A stretch of DNA of 33,970 nucleotides from Gammaproteobacteria bacterium (GTDB lineage Bacteria > Pseudomonadota > Gammaproteobacteria > Pseudomonadales > Azotimanducaceae): contig JASJXV010000021.1 of the NCBI GenBank assembly GCA_030123805.1, forward strand, positions 1-33,970. Reading direction: 5' to 3'. Shown piece by piece: positions 23,690-30,877 of the stretch (position 1 is its first letter; each line of letters starts with the position of its first letter). A program made the position numbers and the translations under genes. The notes below the pieces were generated by a model. The model was not told the DNA's origin. It saw nothing but the letters and a program-made list of their open reading frames with translations, and did not search any database.

Positions 23690-25367
23690 GTTACCGCCTT
23701 TTGTGCCATTTTACGTCGGCGCCCTGTTGGCGTTGATTACCCGCGGTTCGTTGCGGTCGCTGCTGATGATTGCCGTTCCGATACTGGGCGTGATTCAACT
23801 TTGGACTGTCCCCGAAGGAGTGCATTTGCGGCTCGCATTTCTCGACTTTGAACTCATACCTTACCGTGCTGACAAGCTCAGCTTCATGTTCGGTTATGTG
23901 TTTCACATCGCCGCTTTTATCAGCATTATTTACGCACTGCACGTCCGTGATACCGTGGAGAAAATTGCTGGCATGTTGTATGTCGGTAGTGCTCTGGGGG
24001 CTGTATTTGCCGGTGATTTGTTGACTCTGTTTGTTTTCTGGGAGTTGTTGGCTTTCTCTTCGGTGTTTCTTATATGGACCAGACGCACGCCGCGCGCCTA
24101 CGTAGCGGGTATGCGCTATCTTGTTATCCAGGCCCTGTCGGGCGTCATCCTGCTGGTAGGCGCATTGTTTTATGCCGACCATAACGGCACCCTTGCATTC
24201 GAACAGATCGGGCTCAATGGCATCCACGGCTGGTTGATCTTTATCGCTGTTGGCATCAAATGTGCGTTTCCCATGCTACACAATTGGCTTACCGACGCCT
24301 ACCCGGAGGCCACACCCACCGGGACCGTCTTTTTGAGTGCATTCACGACCAAGGTAGCCGTTTATATGCTGGCGCGCGCTTATCCCGGTACCGAACTGCT
24401 GGTGTACATCGGTGCTGCCATGACCTGCTTTCCGATTTTCTTTGCCGTGATAGAAAACGACTTACGCCGCGTGCTGGCCTACAGCATGATCAACCAGATC
24501 GGCTTTATGGTGTGCGGGATCGGCATAGGCACGGCACTGGCGATCAACGGCGCCGTATCGCATGCGTTCAACGATATTATCTTTAAAGGATTGTTGTTTA
24601 TGTCGATGGGCGCCGTCCTGCATATGAGCGGGCGCATTAACGGCTCCGACCTCGGCGGGCTTTATAAAAGCATGCCAAAGACCACTGCACTGTGTATTGT
24701 CGGCGCCGCCTCGATCTCGGCATTTCCTCTATTCAGCGGCTTTGTCAGCAAATCGATGATCATGAGCGCTGCGTTGGAAAACGGCTACGACTGGATCTGG
24801 TTAGTTCTGCTATTCGCCTCAGCTGGGGTGTTTCACCATGCAGGAATCAAGATTCCCTACTTCGCCTTTTTCGCGCATGACGCAGGTATACGTACCTCGG
24901 ATCCGCCTAAAAACATGTTAACGGCCATGTTTATCGCGGCGGTGTTGTGCGTCACGATCGGGGTTTACCCGGCGGTGCTCTATGCGCTGTTACCTTTTGA
25001 TACGGGCTACATTCCCTATGACGCGACGCATGTTCTGGCGCAAACGCAATTGCTGTTCTTCGCGGCGCTGGCGTTTGCCTGGCTGAATCTTCAGCGTCTG
25101 TATCCGCCGGAATTGCACTCCGTGAATCTGGACGTGGATTGGTTATATCGACGCGCGGTGCCAACAACATTGCGCGCTTGTTTCGGGTTCGTCCGAAATA
25201 GCAAAATAACGCTCCAGCAATTCCTTAGAGGAAATCTGGACAAATTTTTGCTCTCTGCATCCCGGCATGAAGCGGCCAACTGGATGTTGCGCCCGGGCCT
25301 GACCGGCAGCATGGTAATGTGGGTGGTGGTATCGCTGGCTGTTTGCTTGCTTCTCGGTTTTGTTTAG
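23676..25367 (+). CDS. Mrp-type antiporter subunit D, copy 3, with C-terminal extension
   Basis: 563 residues from ATG 23676, which a GAGAG (23663-23667) precedes at good spacing; GTG 23667 is also in frame. It keeps the proton-channel relay: E123 in LLTLFVFWELLAFSSVFLI, K195 in VGIKCAFPMLHNWLTDAYPE and K226 in AFTTKVAVYMLAR. After the channel core a C-terminal stretch of about 90 residues contains NLDVDWLYRRAVP and a final hydrophobic helix (MVMWVVVSLAVCLLLGFV). This recalls the lateral-helix extensions of NuoL and MrpA. It is the last gene of the cluster. Three relay-complete channel subunits in one operon suggest a larger complex than the standard Mrp. Confidence 0.9.
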   Translation: MWMLELPPFVPFYVGALLALITRGSLRSLLMIAVPILGVIQLWTVPEGVHLRLAFLDFELIPYRADKLSFMFGYVFHIAAFISIIYALHVRDTVEKIAGMLYVGSALGAVFAGDLLTLFVFWELLAFSSVFLIWTRRTPRAYVAGMRYLVIQALSGVILLVGALFYADHNGTLAFEQIGLNGIHGWLIFIAVGIKCAFPMLHNWLTDAYPEATPTGTVFLSAFTTKVAVYMLARAYPGTELLVYIGAAMTCFPIFFAVIENDLRRVLAYSMINQIGFMVCGIGIGTALAINGAVSHAFNDIIFKGLLFMSMGAVLHMSGRINGSDLGGLYKSMPKTTALCIVGAASISAFPLFSGFVSKSMIMSAALENGYDWIWLVLLFASAGVFHHAGIKIPYFAFFAHDAGIRTSDPPKNMLTAMFIAAVLCVTIGVYPAVLYALLPFDTGYIPYDATHVLAQTQLLFFAALAFAWLNLQRLYPPELHSVNLDVDWLYRRAVPTTLRACFGFVRNSKITLQQFLRGNLDKFLLSASRHEAANWMLRPGLTGSMVMWVVVSLAVCLLLGFV

Positions 25368-25487
25368 CACCTGTCTCAATAGAAACTGCCGTTTCCATCC
25401 CTTTTTAGATGGCTTGCAGATGTTCTTCTCCTACTAGTGTAGAGTTAAACGGCAAGCCGGAACCAGCTAAAAACACTGGAATTTAAC

Positions 25488-26681
25488 ATGCGCATAGAAA
25501 TATTTCGAGAAGAAGTGAAAGACTGGTTAGCTGAAAATTGCGGCAAAGGCGCCAGGGGCCCCGGGCAATTTCCCTCGGGTAGCACCAAGATAAAAATCGA
25601 AGATAAAGATACCAGGCTTTGGCTGGACCGCATGGCAGAAAAAGGTTGGACCGTACCGCAATGGCCAAAAGAATATGGTGGGGGAGGGTTAACCGCGGAG
25701 GAACATGGGGTGCTGGTTGAGGAGATGAATGCGATCCAGGCAAGAACTCCTTTGATGGGCATGGGCATCAGCATGCTTGGACCGACCCTGCTGGAATATG
25801 CAACCGAGGCACAGAAACAACGCCATCTACCGCGGATTGCCAGGGGTGAAGTTGCATGGTGTCAGGGTTATAGCGAACCAGGCGCTGGATCAGATCTGGC
25901 GAGTCTGAACACAAAGGCTGTGGACAAGGGTGACTATTTTGAGATCAATGGTCAAAAAATATGGACCTCAGGTGCTCAATTCGCTGATTGGATGTTTGCG
26001 CTGGTGCGTACCGATCCGGATGTGCCAAAGCATGAAGGTATCAGTTTTATTCTGCTTCCCATGGATCAACCCGGAATTACAATCAAACCCATACGCCTGA
26101 TTTCAGGTACATCACCTTTCTGCGAGACTTTTTTTGATAATGCCAGAGCCGATAAAAATGACCTGATCGGACAGCTCAATCACGGCTGGGGCATTGGCAA
26201 GCGATTGTTGCAACATGAACGGTCTGGACAGGGCGGTCTGGGTGCAGGTGGAGGCCGAAGGGCCCTGCAGGTTGCTCCGGGAAGGTTGCAAAATATTGCC
26301 AAGGAATATATGGGTGAGACAGACGCCGGGCAAATCGCTGATGCCGCCGCTCGCGACCAGGTAATCAGGCACAACATGAACTCTCATGCGTTCCGCTTGA
26401 CCCAGCAGAGGGTGGGGCAGGAAAATAGATCCGGTAAGACACTGGGGGATACCACCTCAATCTTCAAGGTGTATGGTTCCAGCCTGGCCAGGGATGCAGC
26501 AAATATGCAGGTTGCTTTAAGGGGATCTCAGGGTTATGGCTGGGAAGGAAATGGTTTTTCTGCCGCCGAGTTGGAAGCGACCCGAACCTGGCTTGGCAGT
26601 CGGGCCATCACCATCTATGGCGGCACCAACGAAATCCAGTTCAATATTATCTCCAAACGGGTGCTTGGCTTGCCGGATTAG
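25488..26681 (+). CDS. Acyl-CoA dehydrogenase
   Basis: 397 residues, the standard length of an FAD-dependent acyl-CoA dehydrogenase that introduces an alpha-beta double bond. The N-terminal helical domain contains GWTVPQWPKEYGGGGLTAEE. The middle beta domain has WCQGYSEPGAGSDLASLNTK and FEINGQKIWTSGAQFADWMF. The C-terminal domain ends with ITIYGGTNEIQFNIISKRVL, the common GGTNEIQ variant without the Glu of short-chain members, so the catalytic base must be elsewhere. Substrate class unknown. It is monocistronic by spacing (about 120 bases after the Mrp cluster), and the electron acceptor (ETF) is not in the window. Confidence 0.9.
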   Translation: MRIEIFREEVKDWLAENCGKGARGPGQFPSGSTKIKIEDKDTRLWLDRMAEKGWTVPQWPKEYGGGGLTAEEHGVLVEEMNAIQARTPLMGMGISMLGPTLLEYATEAQKQRHLPRIARGEVAWCQGYSEPGAGSDLASLNTKAVDKGDYFEINGQKIWTSGAQFADWMFALVRTDPDVPKHEGISFILLPMDQPGITIKPIRLISGTSPFCETFFDNARADKNDLIGQLNHGWGIGKRLLQHERSGQGGLGAGGGRRALQVAPGRLQNIAKEYMGETDAGQIADAAARDQVIRHNMNSHAFRLTQQRVGQENRSGKTLGDTTSIFKVYGSSLARDAANMQVALRGSQGYGWEGNGFSAAELEATRTWLGSRAITIYGGTNEIQFNIISKRVLGLPD

Positions 26682-26721
26682 CACGCTTGCAATTCTTGAA
26701 ATCGCAAAGGCCTCAGGATGC

Positions 26722-26727
26722 TTGACA
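26722..26727 (+). promoter_or_regulatory. Possible -35 element upstream of the isoaspartyl methyltransferase
   Basis: A consensus TTGACA lies about 90 bases before the ATG at 26819 in the gap after the acyl-CoA dehydrogenase. The best -10 at 16-17 bases is a weak GAAAAT/AAAATA, so the promoter call rests mainly on the -35. Confidence 0.25.
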
Positions 26728-26818
26728 ATACTCGGATGTTGACGAAAATAAGCCTATTACCTTTCACGGCGATGCGTGCAAAACGCAGCAGGTGATCCAC
26801 TGACTAATGGGAGGCTTT

Positions 26819-27613
26819 ATGGTTGATCTCCCAATCGAGAAGGATAAATTGACGTCTGAAGATGTCGGAATATACTTGAAAGATATAAAACTACTCAGTT
26901 GTTGTGTCGCTGTCCTCATTGGCATGCTTACAGCGATCCATACATCAGCGGAGGATTGGGCAAAAATGCGCCAGGAGATGGTTAGAGCCGTCGAAATTGA
27001 CACTTACAATTCCCGTCATTATCTGGGCAAGGAGAAGTTGAGCGCCAACGTGATTAAAGCGTTGGGAAAGGTGCCACGCCATCTGTTTGTACCTCAGTCT
27101 GTGCAGCGCGATGCCTATTTGAATCAACCGTTGCCAATCGGTAAAGGGCAGACCATCTCGCAGCCATTTATTGTGGCCCTGATGACGGATCTGTTGGCAG
27201 TGGATGAGACCTCCAAAGTGTTTGAGTTGGGTACAGGATCCGGTTATCAAGCGGCAGTTCTGGCCGAACTGGTCAAGGAAGTGTATACCATTGAAATTGT
27301 CGAGACGCTGGGAGAACAGGCTGTGGAACGACTGCAGAGACTGGGTTATACCAATGTTCACGTGCGTGTAGGCGATGGTTTCTTTGGCTGGCCGGAGGAG
27401 GCGCCATTTGACGGCATCATTGTCACAGCAGCGGGCATTGAAGTACCTCCGGCACTGATTGAACAGTTAAAACCGGAAGGCAAACTCGTCATTCCGGTTG
27501 GTGAGCAGTTTGCGGTTCAGCATCTGTTGGTAATAACCAAACATGCCGACGGTTCACTGACACAGAAGAATGTTTTGCCGGTGAGATTTGTCCCGATCAC
27601 GGGTGAACACTAG
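26819..27613 (+). CDS. pcm: Protein-L-isoaspartate O-methyltransferase with an N-terminal membrane/export segment
   Basis: 264 residues from ATG 26819, chosen because GGGAGG (26810-26815 region) sits directly upstream; ATG 26807 would start before that ribosome site. The enzyme methylates L-isoaspartyl residues so that damaged proteins can be repaired. Family motifs are complete: RHLFVPQSVQRDAYLNQPLP, GKGQTISQPFIVALMTDLL, SAM motif I VFELGTGSGYQAAVLAEL, and FDGIIVTAAGIEVPPALIEQ followed by GKLVIPVG. Unlike ordinary Pcm (about 210 residues) it begins with about 45 extra residues. These include a hydrophobic run CCVAVLIGMLTAIHTSAED that looks like a signal or anchor. This predicts a periplasmic or membrane-tethered form. 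Confidence 0.88.
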   Translation: MVDLPIEKDKLTSEDVGIYLKDIKLLSCCVAVLIGMLTAIHTSAEDWAKMRQEMVRAVEIDTYNSRHYLGKEKLSANVIKALGKVPRHLFVPQSVQRDAYLNQPLPIGKGQTISQPFIVALMTDLLAVDETSKVFELGTGSGYQAAVLAELVKEVYTIEIVETLGEQAVERLQRLGYTNVHVRVGDGFFGWPEEAPFDGIIVTAAGIEVPPALIEQLKPEGKLVIPVGEQFAVQHLLVITKHADGSLTQKNVLPVRFVPITGEH

Positions 27614-27615
27614 AG

Positions 27616-27966
27616 CTAACTTTCCAGGGCGCGCAAAACCATTAGATGGAAATGGTGTACGCCACTCTCTGATAGCAGCTGTTTATCTTGATCGATAATA
27701 AAGCGACCCTGATTGTAACCCTTGGAATGCAGACCCCTTTGCACTGATTCACAGGCTGAGAGGTCTTCCTGTAAAATCGTTGCTCTTGCTTTGCAGAAAT
27801 CTTCGAACGCCTCGTTATCGGGCATATCTTCCGGGCCGTACATTTTTATCTGTATTCGACCGGTATCAGCGGCATCGGGTTTGAAGAATGCCGTGCCGCT
27901 GCTCTGACTTCTGTTTGCCTCGATTAGCCGGTTGGGTGAGTGATTTATTGGAAATCCGGGAAGCAT
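27616..27966 (-). pseudogene. C-terminal remnant of a Rieske ring-hydroxylating dioxygenase alpha subunit
   Basis: 116 residues whose last 60 resemble the end of the catalytic domain of ring-hydroxylating oxygenase alpha subunits: FEDFCKARATILQEDLSACE, SVQRGLHSKGYNQGRFIID and SGVHHFHLMVLRALES. The Rieske CxH...CxxH domain and the catalytic His-His-Asp triad, which would precede this part, are absent. Immediately upstream of the ATG at 27966 the frame hits a TGA. Full-length enzymes have about 400-450 residues. It is therefore either a decayed copy or a rearranged fragment; an unrecognised intact small protein is less likely. It converges with pcm, with two bases between stops. Confidence 0.6.
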
Positions 27967-28089
27967 GGTTCACCGGGCTGAAAGAGCGAAGGGCGGTGGT
28001 GCTTTTTCGTAATTCGTTGACTTGGATCATGGTGCTGTCTTATCTTACAGCGATAGTTGGATGATCGTTCTACAGTTGGGGTGTTATCA

Positions 28090-28740
28090 ATGCTCACAAA
28101 AATAATGGCGCAGTTCGATTCCCTGCGTGACCAGCAACCTAAATTGGATATTGATTGGGATGAAGGGCATCACATGTTGCTGGATTTCTTTGTGAGAGTC
28201 ATCCCGAAGGTGGTGAGTGCAGAGCGTTGCAGCATATTTATTAATGATCCCGTGAAGGCGGAGGTGTGGCTTAAAGCCGGGACGGGGGTAATGGAAAAAG
28301 AGATTGATGTCGCTAATGATACAGACTCTATTGTGGGTGAGGTGATAGCCACGGGTAAACCCATCATTATCAATGACGTGGAAGAGAGGGCAGGGGTGCA
28401 TGAACAAATTGATCAGGAAACCGGTTTCGTAACCCGGGACCTGCTGTGTATTCCCATTCGCTCTCTTGATGGTGAAGAGATTACTGGTGCAGTGCAGTTG
28501 CTAAACAGGATGTATGGTCACAAATTCAGTGATGCTGATCTGAAATTTATGGAAGAGATCGCTCACTTTCTGGAGCTGTCACTGGAAAATATCTACTATC
28601 GTTCCAGGACGCAGGGATTAGTGCACAGGGCAACACAGATTACCACAGTAACCAGTATGCTTGGTCTGATATTGCTGCTGGGTGTCACCGGAGCCTTCAC
28701 TATCTGGGTGATGTGGATTGCGATAGCGAGTTTTATCTGA
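28090..28740 (+). CDS. GAF-domain protein with C-terminal membrane helix
   Basis: 216 residues from ATG 28090; a TTG at 28057 is also in frame but less likely. Residues about 15-180 form a GAF domain: VVSAERCSIFINDPVKAEVW, DSIVGEVIATGKPIIINDV, VTRDLLCIPIRSLDGEEITG and AVQLLNRMYGHKFSDADLKF, ending with FMEEIAHFLELSLENIYY. A single hydrophobic stretch of about 30 residues ends the protein (TSMLGLILLLGVTGAFTIWV), so the GAF domain is anchored at the membrane. No output domain (kinase, GGDEF, HTH) is present, so it may sense a small ligand for a partner protein. It converges with the next minus-strand gene, nine bases between stops. Confidence 0.8.
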   Translation: MLTKIMAQFDSLRDQQPKLDIDWDEGHHMLLDFFVRVIPKVVSAERCSIFINDPVKAEVWLKAGTGVMEKEIDVANDTDSIVGEVIATGKPIIINDVEERAGVHEQIDQETGFVTRDLLCIPIRSLDGEEITGAVQLLNRMYGHKFSDADLKFMEEIAHFLELSLENIYYRSRTQGLVHRATQITTVTSMLGLILLLGVTGAFTIWVMWIAIASFI

Positions 28741-28749
28741 CCGGCGATA

Positions 28750-29250
28750 TCAGTCCTTCGCACTGTTTTCAGAGGTTTCCCCCTGTTCGGGCGACGCTTC
28801 AGTTTCAGGGTCAAAACGCCAACGGGTTCGCCACAGTGCCACACTGAGCAGCAGAAACGGTGCTGTGATTGCCAGCCCTCCCAATATACCGTTGCCTCTC
28901 ATGTGCAGAAATTGCCATACAAACATACTGAATGCGATCTGTAGTACATAGAGGGATGCCCAGGGCCACATCCAGGATCGCATTTTCCAGAACCCCCAGG
29001 TCCCGGCAGCGTATATGGCCCAATGTAGCGGTTCGGTTGCTTTGGCCGCCCAACCGGTGAGAAGAATTCCAAACCAGACCTCCTGATCTTCCGCCACCGG
29101 TTTGACAAACAGATCCCAGGGCAAATAAATGAATGTCATGTAGGCACAAAAAACCATCAAAGCATTCATCCAGATGGGACGAGGGCCGAAAATATGAGAT
29201 ACAAGTTGTTTTGATCTTTGCAGAGCAGATAATTCAGTATCGGTTTGCAT
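28750..29250 (-). CDS. Four-helix integral membrane protein of unknown function
   Basis: 166 residues with four predicted membrane helices: WMNALMVFCAYMTFIYLPWD (about residues 27-47), a second around EPLHWAIYAAGTWGFW, a third in PWASLYVLQIAFSMFVWQFL and a fourth in GGLAITAPFLLLSVALW. It is rich in Trp, especially in loops (FGILLTGWAAKATEPLHW, KMRSWMWPW). A hydrophilic acidic tail closes it (FDPETEASPEQGETSENSAK). I do not recognise the family. The ATG at 29250 is the natural start. About 90 bases upstream lies a probable pseudogene. Confidence 0.65.
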   Translation of the reverse strand: MQTDTELSALQRSKQLVSHIFGPRPIWMNALMVFCAYMTFIYLPWDLFVKPVAEDQEVWFGILLTGWAAKATEPLHWAIYAAGTWGFWKMRSWMWPWASLYVLQIAFSMFVWQFLHMRGNGILGGLAITAPFLLLSVALWRTRWRFDPETEASPEQGETSENSAKD

Positions 29251-29343
29251 GGCGTGAACCCGAATTCAGTGATGGTTTGTGGGAATGTACCTGATACTGA
29301 GCAGATTGTCTTCATGCCGTGATGCATCGGGCCCACGAAGTTG

Positions 29344-29637
29344 CTAAAAACGTATGAGTATCTGAATGCCACGGTTATTGATGCCGTATACATGGCTGTC
29401 ATGTTCGACCAGGTTTGTCTTGACGTTCGGATATTTGCGCTTTAAAGCCATTAGCTTCCGAACTACCTTATCTCGCTCCCGTAAGTCATCCCAGCCAAGT
29501 CCGGTGTCGTCATTTTGGTGCCGTCCGATTCATTAGTTGAATTACATCAGGTCGACCAGTCGGTTGTCTAGCCATGCGGAAATCGGATCAGTCAGATTCC
29601 GGGGTGGCGTTTATCTGCGGATTTGACGATCGGTCAT
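29344..29637 (-). pseudogene. Possible small gene (97 codons) interrupted by four in-frame stops
   Basis: Reading the minus strand from ATG 29637, one frame gives protein-like sequence throughout to a TAG at 29344-29346. It carries stops at codons 9 (TAA), 32 (TAA), 35 (TAA) and 36 (TGA) and needs no frameshift. Segments between stops include NLTDPISAWLDNRLVDLM, DDTGLGWDDLRERDKVVRKL, MALKRKYPNVKTNLVEHDSH and VYGINNRGIQILIRF. The last 61 codons are continuously open. It could be a whole small gene or the end of a larger one. The family is not recognised. The call rests on composition and amphipathic pattern only. It falls in the otherwise gene-free 400 bases before the oxidoreductase operon. 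Confidence 0.35.
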
Positions 29638-29659
29638 AATTCAAGATGAAAACGTGCGC

Positions 29660-29665
29660 TATAAT
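29660..29665 (+). promoter_or_regulatory. Consensus -10 element for the 2-oxoacid oxidoreductase operon
   Basis: A perfect TATAAT lies 87 bases before the ATG at 29753. The -35 at normal spacing is poor; a TTGACG exists but is about 31 bases upstream, too far. It would give an untranslated leader of about 80 bases. Confidence 0.4.
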
Positions 29666-29752
29666 ACGGAAATTGTCAATTGGGTGGTGCGGATTGAAAA
29701 CACAGACGCAGAACGAGCATCGATAATCCCATGGCGCATGAGGAATATACAA

Positions 29753-30877
29753 ATGGCACAGGTGTTTATCGACGGCAATGAAGCCATTGCTCGGGGCGCT
29801 ATTAAAGCCGGGTGTGGATTTTTTGCAGGTTACCCGATTACACCGGCATCGACCATATTGCAGTATATGCTGGAACTATTACCCGCAAATGGCGGGGTAG
29901 CCTTGCAAGCTGAAGATGAAATTGCATCCATGGGTTTTTGCATTGGCGCTGCCATGGCGGGGCGAAAAGCCATGACGGCTACCAGCGGCCCGGGCATCAG
30001 TTTGTACAGCGAGAATATCGGCCTGGCTATTGTGGGTGAAACACCCCTGGTGATCGTCAATGTACAGCGCCAGGGACCGGCAACCGGATCGGCAACCAAA
30101 GGCGCAGAAGGCGATATTCAGTTTTCGCGCTGGGTGACATCCGGCGGCATGCCCATGATTGCGTTGAGCCCGGCATCGGCAGGAGAGGCTTATGAGTTGA
30201 CTGTCAGAGCCTTTAACTTAGCGGAGCAACTCCGGGTGCCGGTGTTCCTGCTAACCAGCAAGGAGATCGGATTAACCCGGGAGAGCGTTGATCTTGATGC
30301 CATTGAGTTGCCAGCGAATGTGGAGCGATGCCGTGCCCCGGAAACAGCCGATTATCAACCGCATGATTTTGAATTGCCTGCACAGGTACCCCTGATATCC
30401 GACTTTGGCGGTCCTCATGTAACCCAATACACCACATCGACCCATAATAAAGAGGGCTACCTGACATCCGATCCTGAAGTGATTCAGGAAATGATCGATC
30501 ACTACATTGCCAAGATTGAGGCTGTAACCGATGCGATTGCTCTGTACAGGCAGGATATGGAGCAGGGCGCTAAAGTTTTGATCATCAGTTATGGCGTCGT
30601 CTCCCGATCGGTCAATGTCGCCGTCAGTGAACTCAGGCAGCGCGGCATTAAAGTATCGTCTCTGGTACTGCAGACCCTCTTTCCGGTGCCTGAGACGATC
30701 ATAAAATCGGCACTCACCGGGGTGCGAAAAGTGCTGGTTCCGGAAATGAATATGGGGCAATACAGGCTGGAAATTGAGCGACTTGCAGCCTCTGAAATAG
30801 AAGTGGTCGGCGTCAACAAGATGGATACGACCTTAATCTCCCCGGCTGAAATCATTGCAAAGGGAGGCCTGGCATGA
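29753..30877 (+). CDS. korA: 2-oxoacid:ferredoxin oxidoreductase, alpha subunit
   Basis: 374 residues from ATG 29753, with AGGA (29741-29744) eight bases upstream; the longer in-frame start at 29654 adds a tail unlike the family. It contains domain I of the pyruvate/2-oxoglutarate:ferredoxin oxidoreductase family: GNEAIARGAIKAGCGFFAGY, PITPASTILQYM, TSGPGISLYSENIGLA and VNVQRQGPATGSATKGAEGD. A C-terminal transketolase-C-like domain carries ALTGVRKVLVPEMNMGQYRLEIERL. With the next protein it would oxidatively decarboxylate a 2-oxoacid to acyl-CoA using TPP and ferredoxin. The family resembles the 2-oxoglutarate enzyme (KorAB), but substrate identity is inferred. It overlaps the beta-gamma gene by four bases. 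Confidence 0.88.
   Translation: MAQVFIDGNEAIARGAIKAGCGFFAGYPITPASTILQYMLELLPANGGVALQAEDEIASMGFCIGAAMAGRKAMTATSGPGISLYSENIGLAIVGETPLVIVNVQRQGPATGSATKGAEGDIQFSRWVTSGGMPMIALSPASAGEAYELTVRAFNLAEQLRVPVFLLTSKEIGLTRESVDLDAIELPANVERCRAPETADYQPHDFELPAQVPLISDFGGPHVTQYTTSTHNKEGYLTSDPEVIQEMIDHYIAKIEAVTDAIALYRQDMEQGAKVLIISYGVVSRSVNVAVSELRQRGIKVSSLVLQTLFPVPETIIKSALTGVRKVLVPEMNMGQYRLEIERLAASEIEVVGVNKMDTTLISPAEIIAKGGLA

Noticed and set aside
23691-24227. A 178-codon minus-strand frame inside the third antiporter subunit
   Set aside because: It is the antisense shadow of a gene with clear channel motifs, its translation is rich in His, Gln and Asn with no recognisable pattern, and it has no ribosome binding site.
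14083-25367. Identification of the locus as a DAB-type inorganic carbon pump
   Set aside because: No DabA (DUF2309) protein is present and the channel subunits sit in a clear Mrp order. Only the weaker hypothesis of a functional link with carbonic anhydrase was kept.
25382-25406. Possible terminator after the Mrp cluster: GAAAC-TGCC-GTTTC followed by a short T-run
   Set aside because: The stem is only five base pairs and A/T-rich, and the T-run is separated by several bases. It is too weak to call.
29166-29402. 78-codon minus-strand frame upstream of the four-helix membrane protein
   Set aside because: It overlaps the start of that protein in another frame and the end of the pseudogene frame, and shows no ribosome binding site or family pattern.
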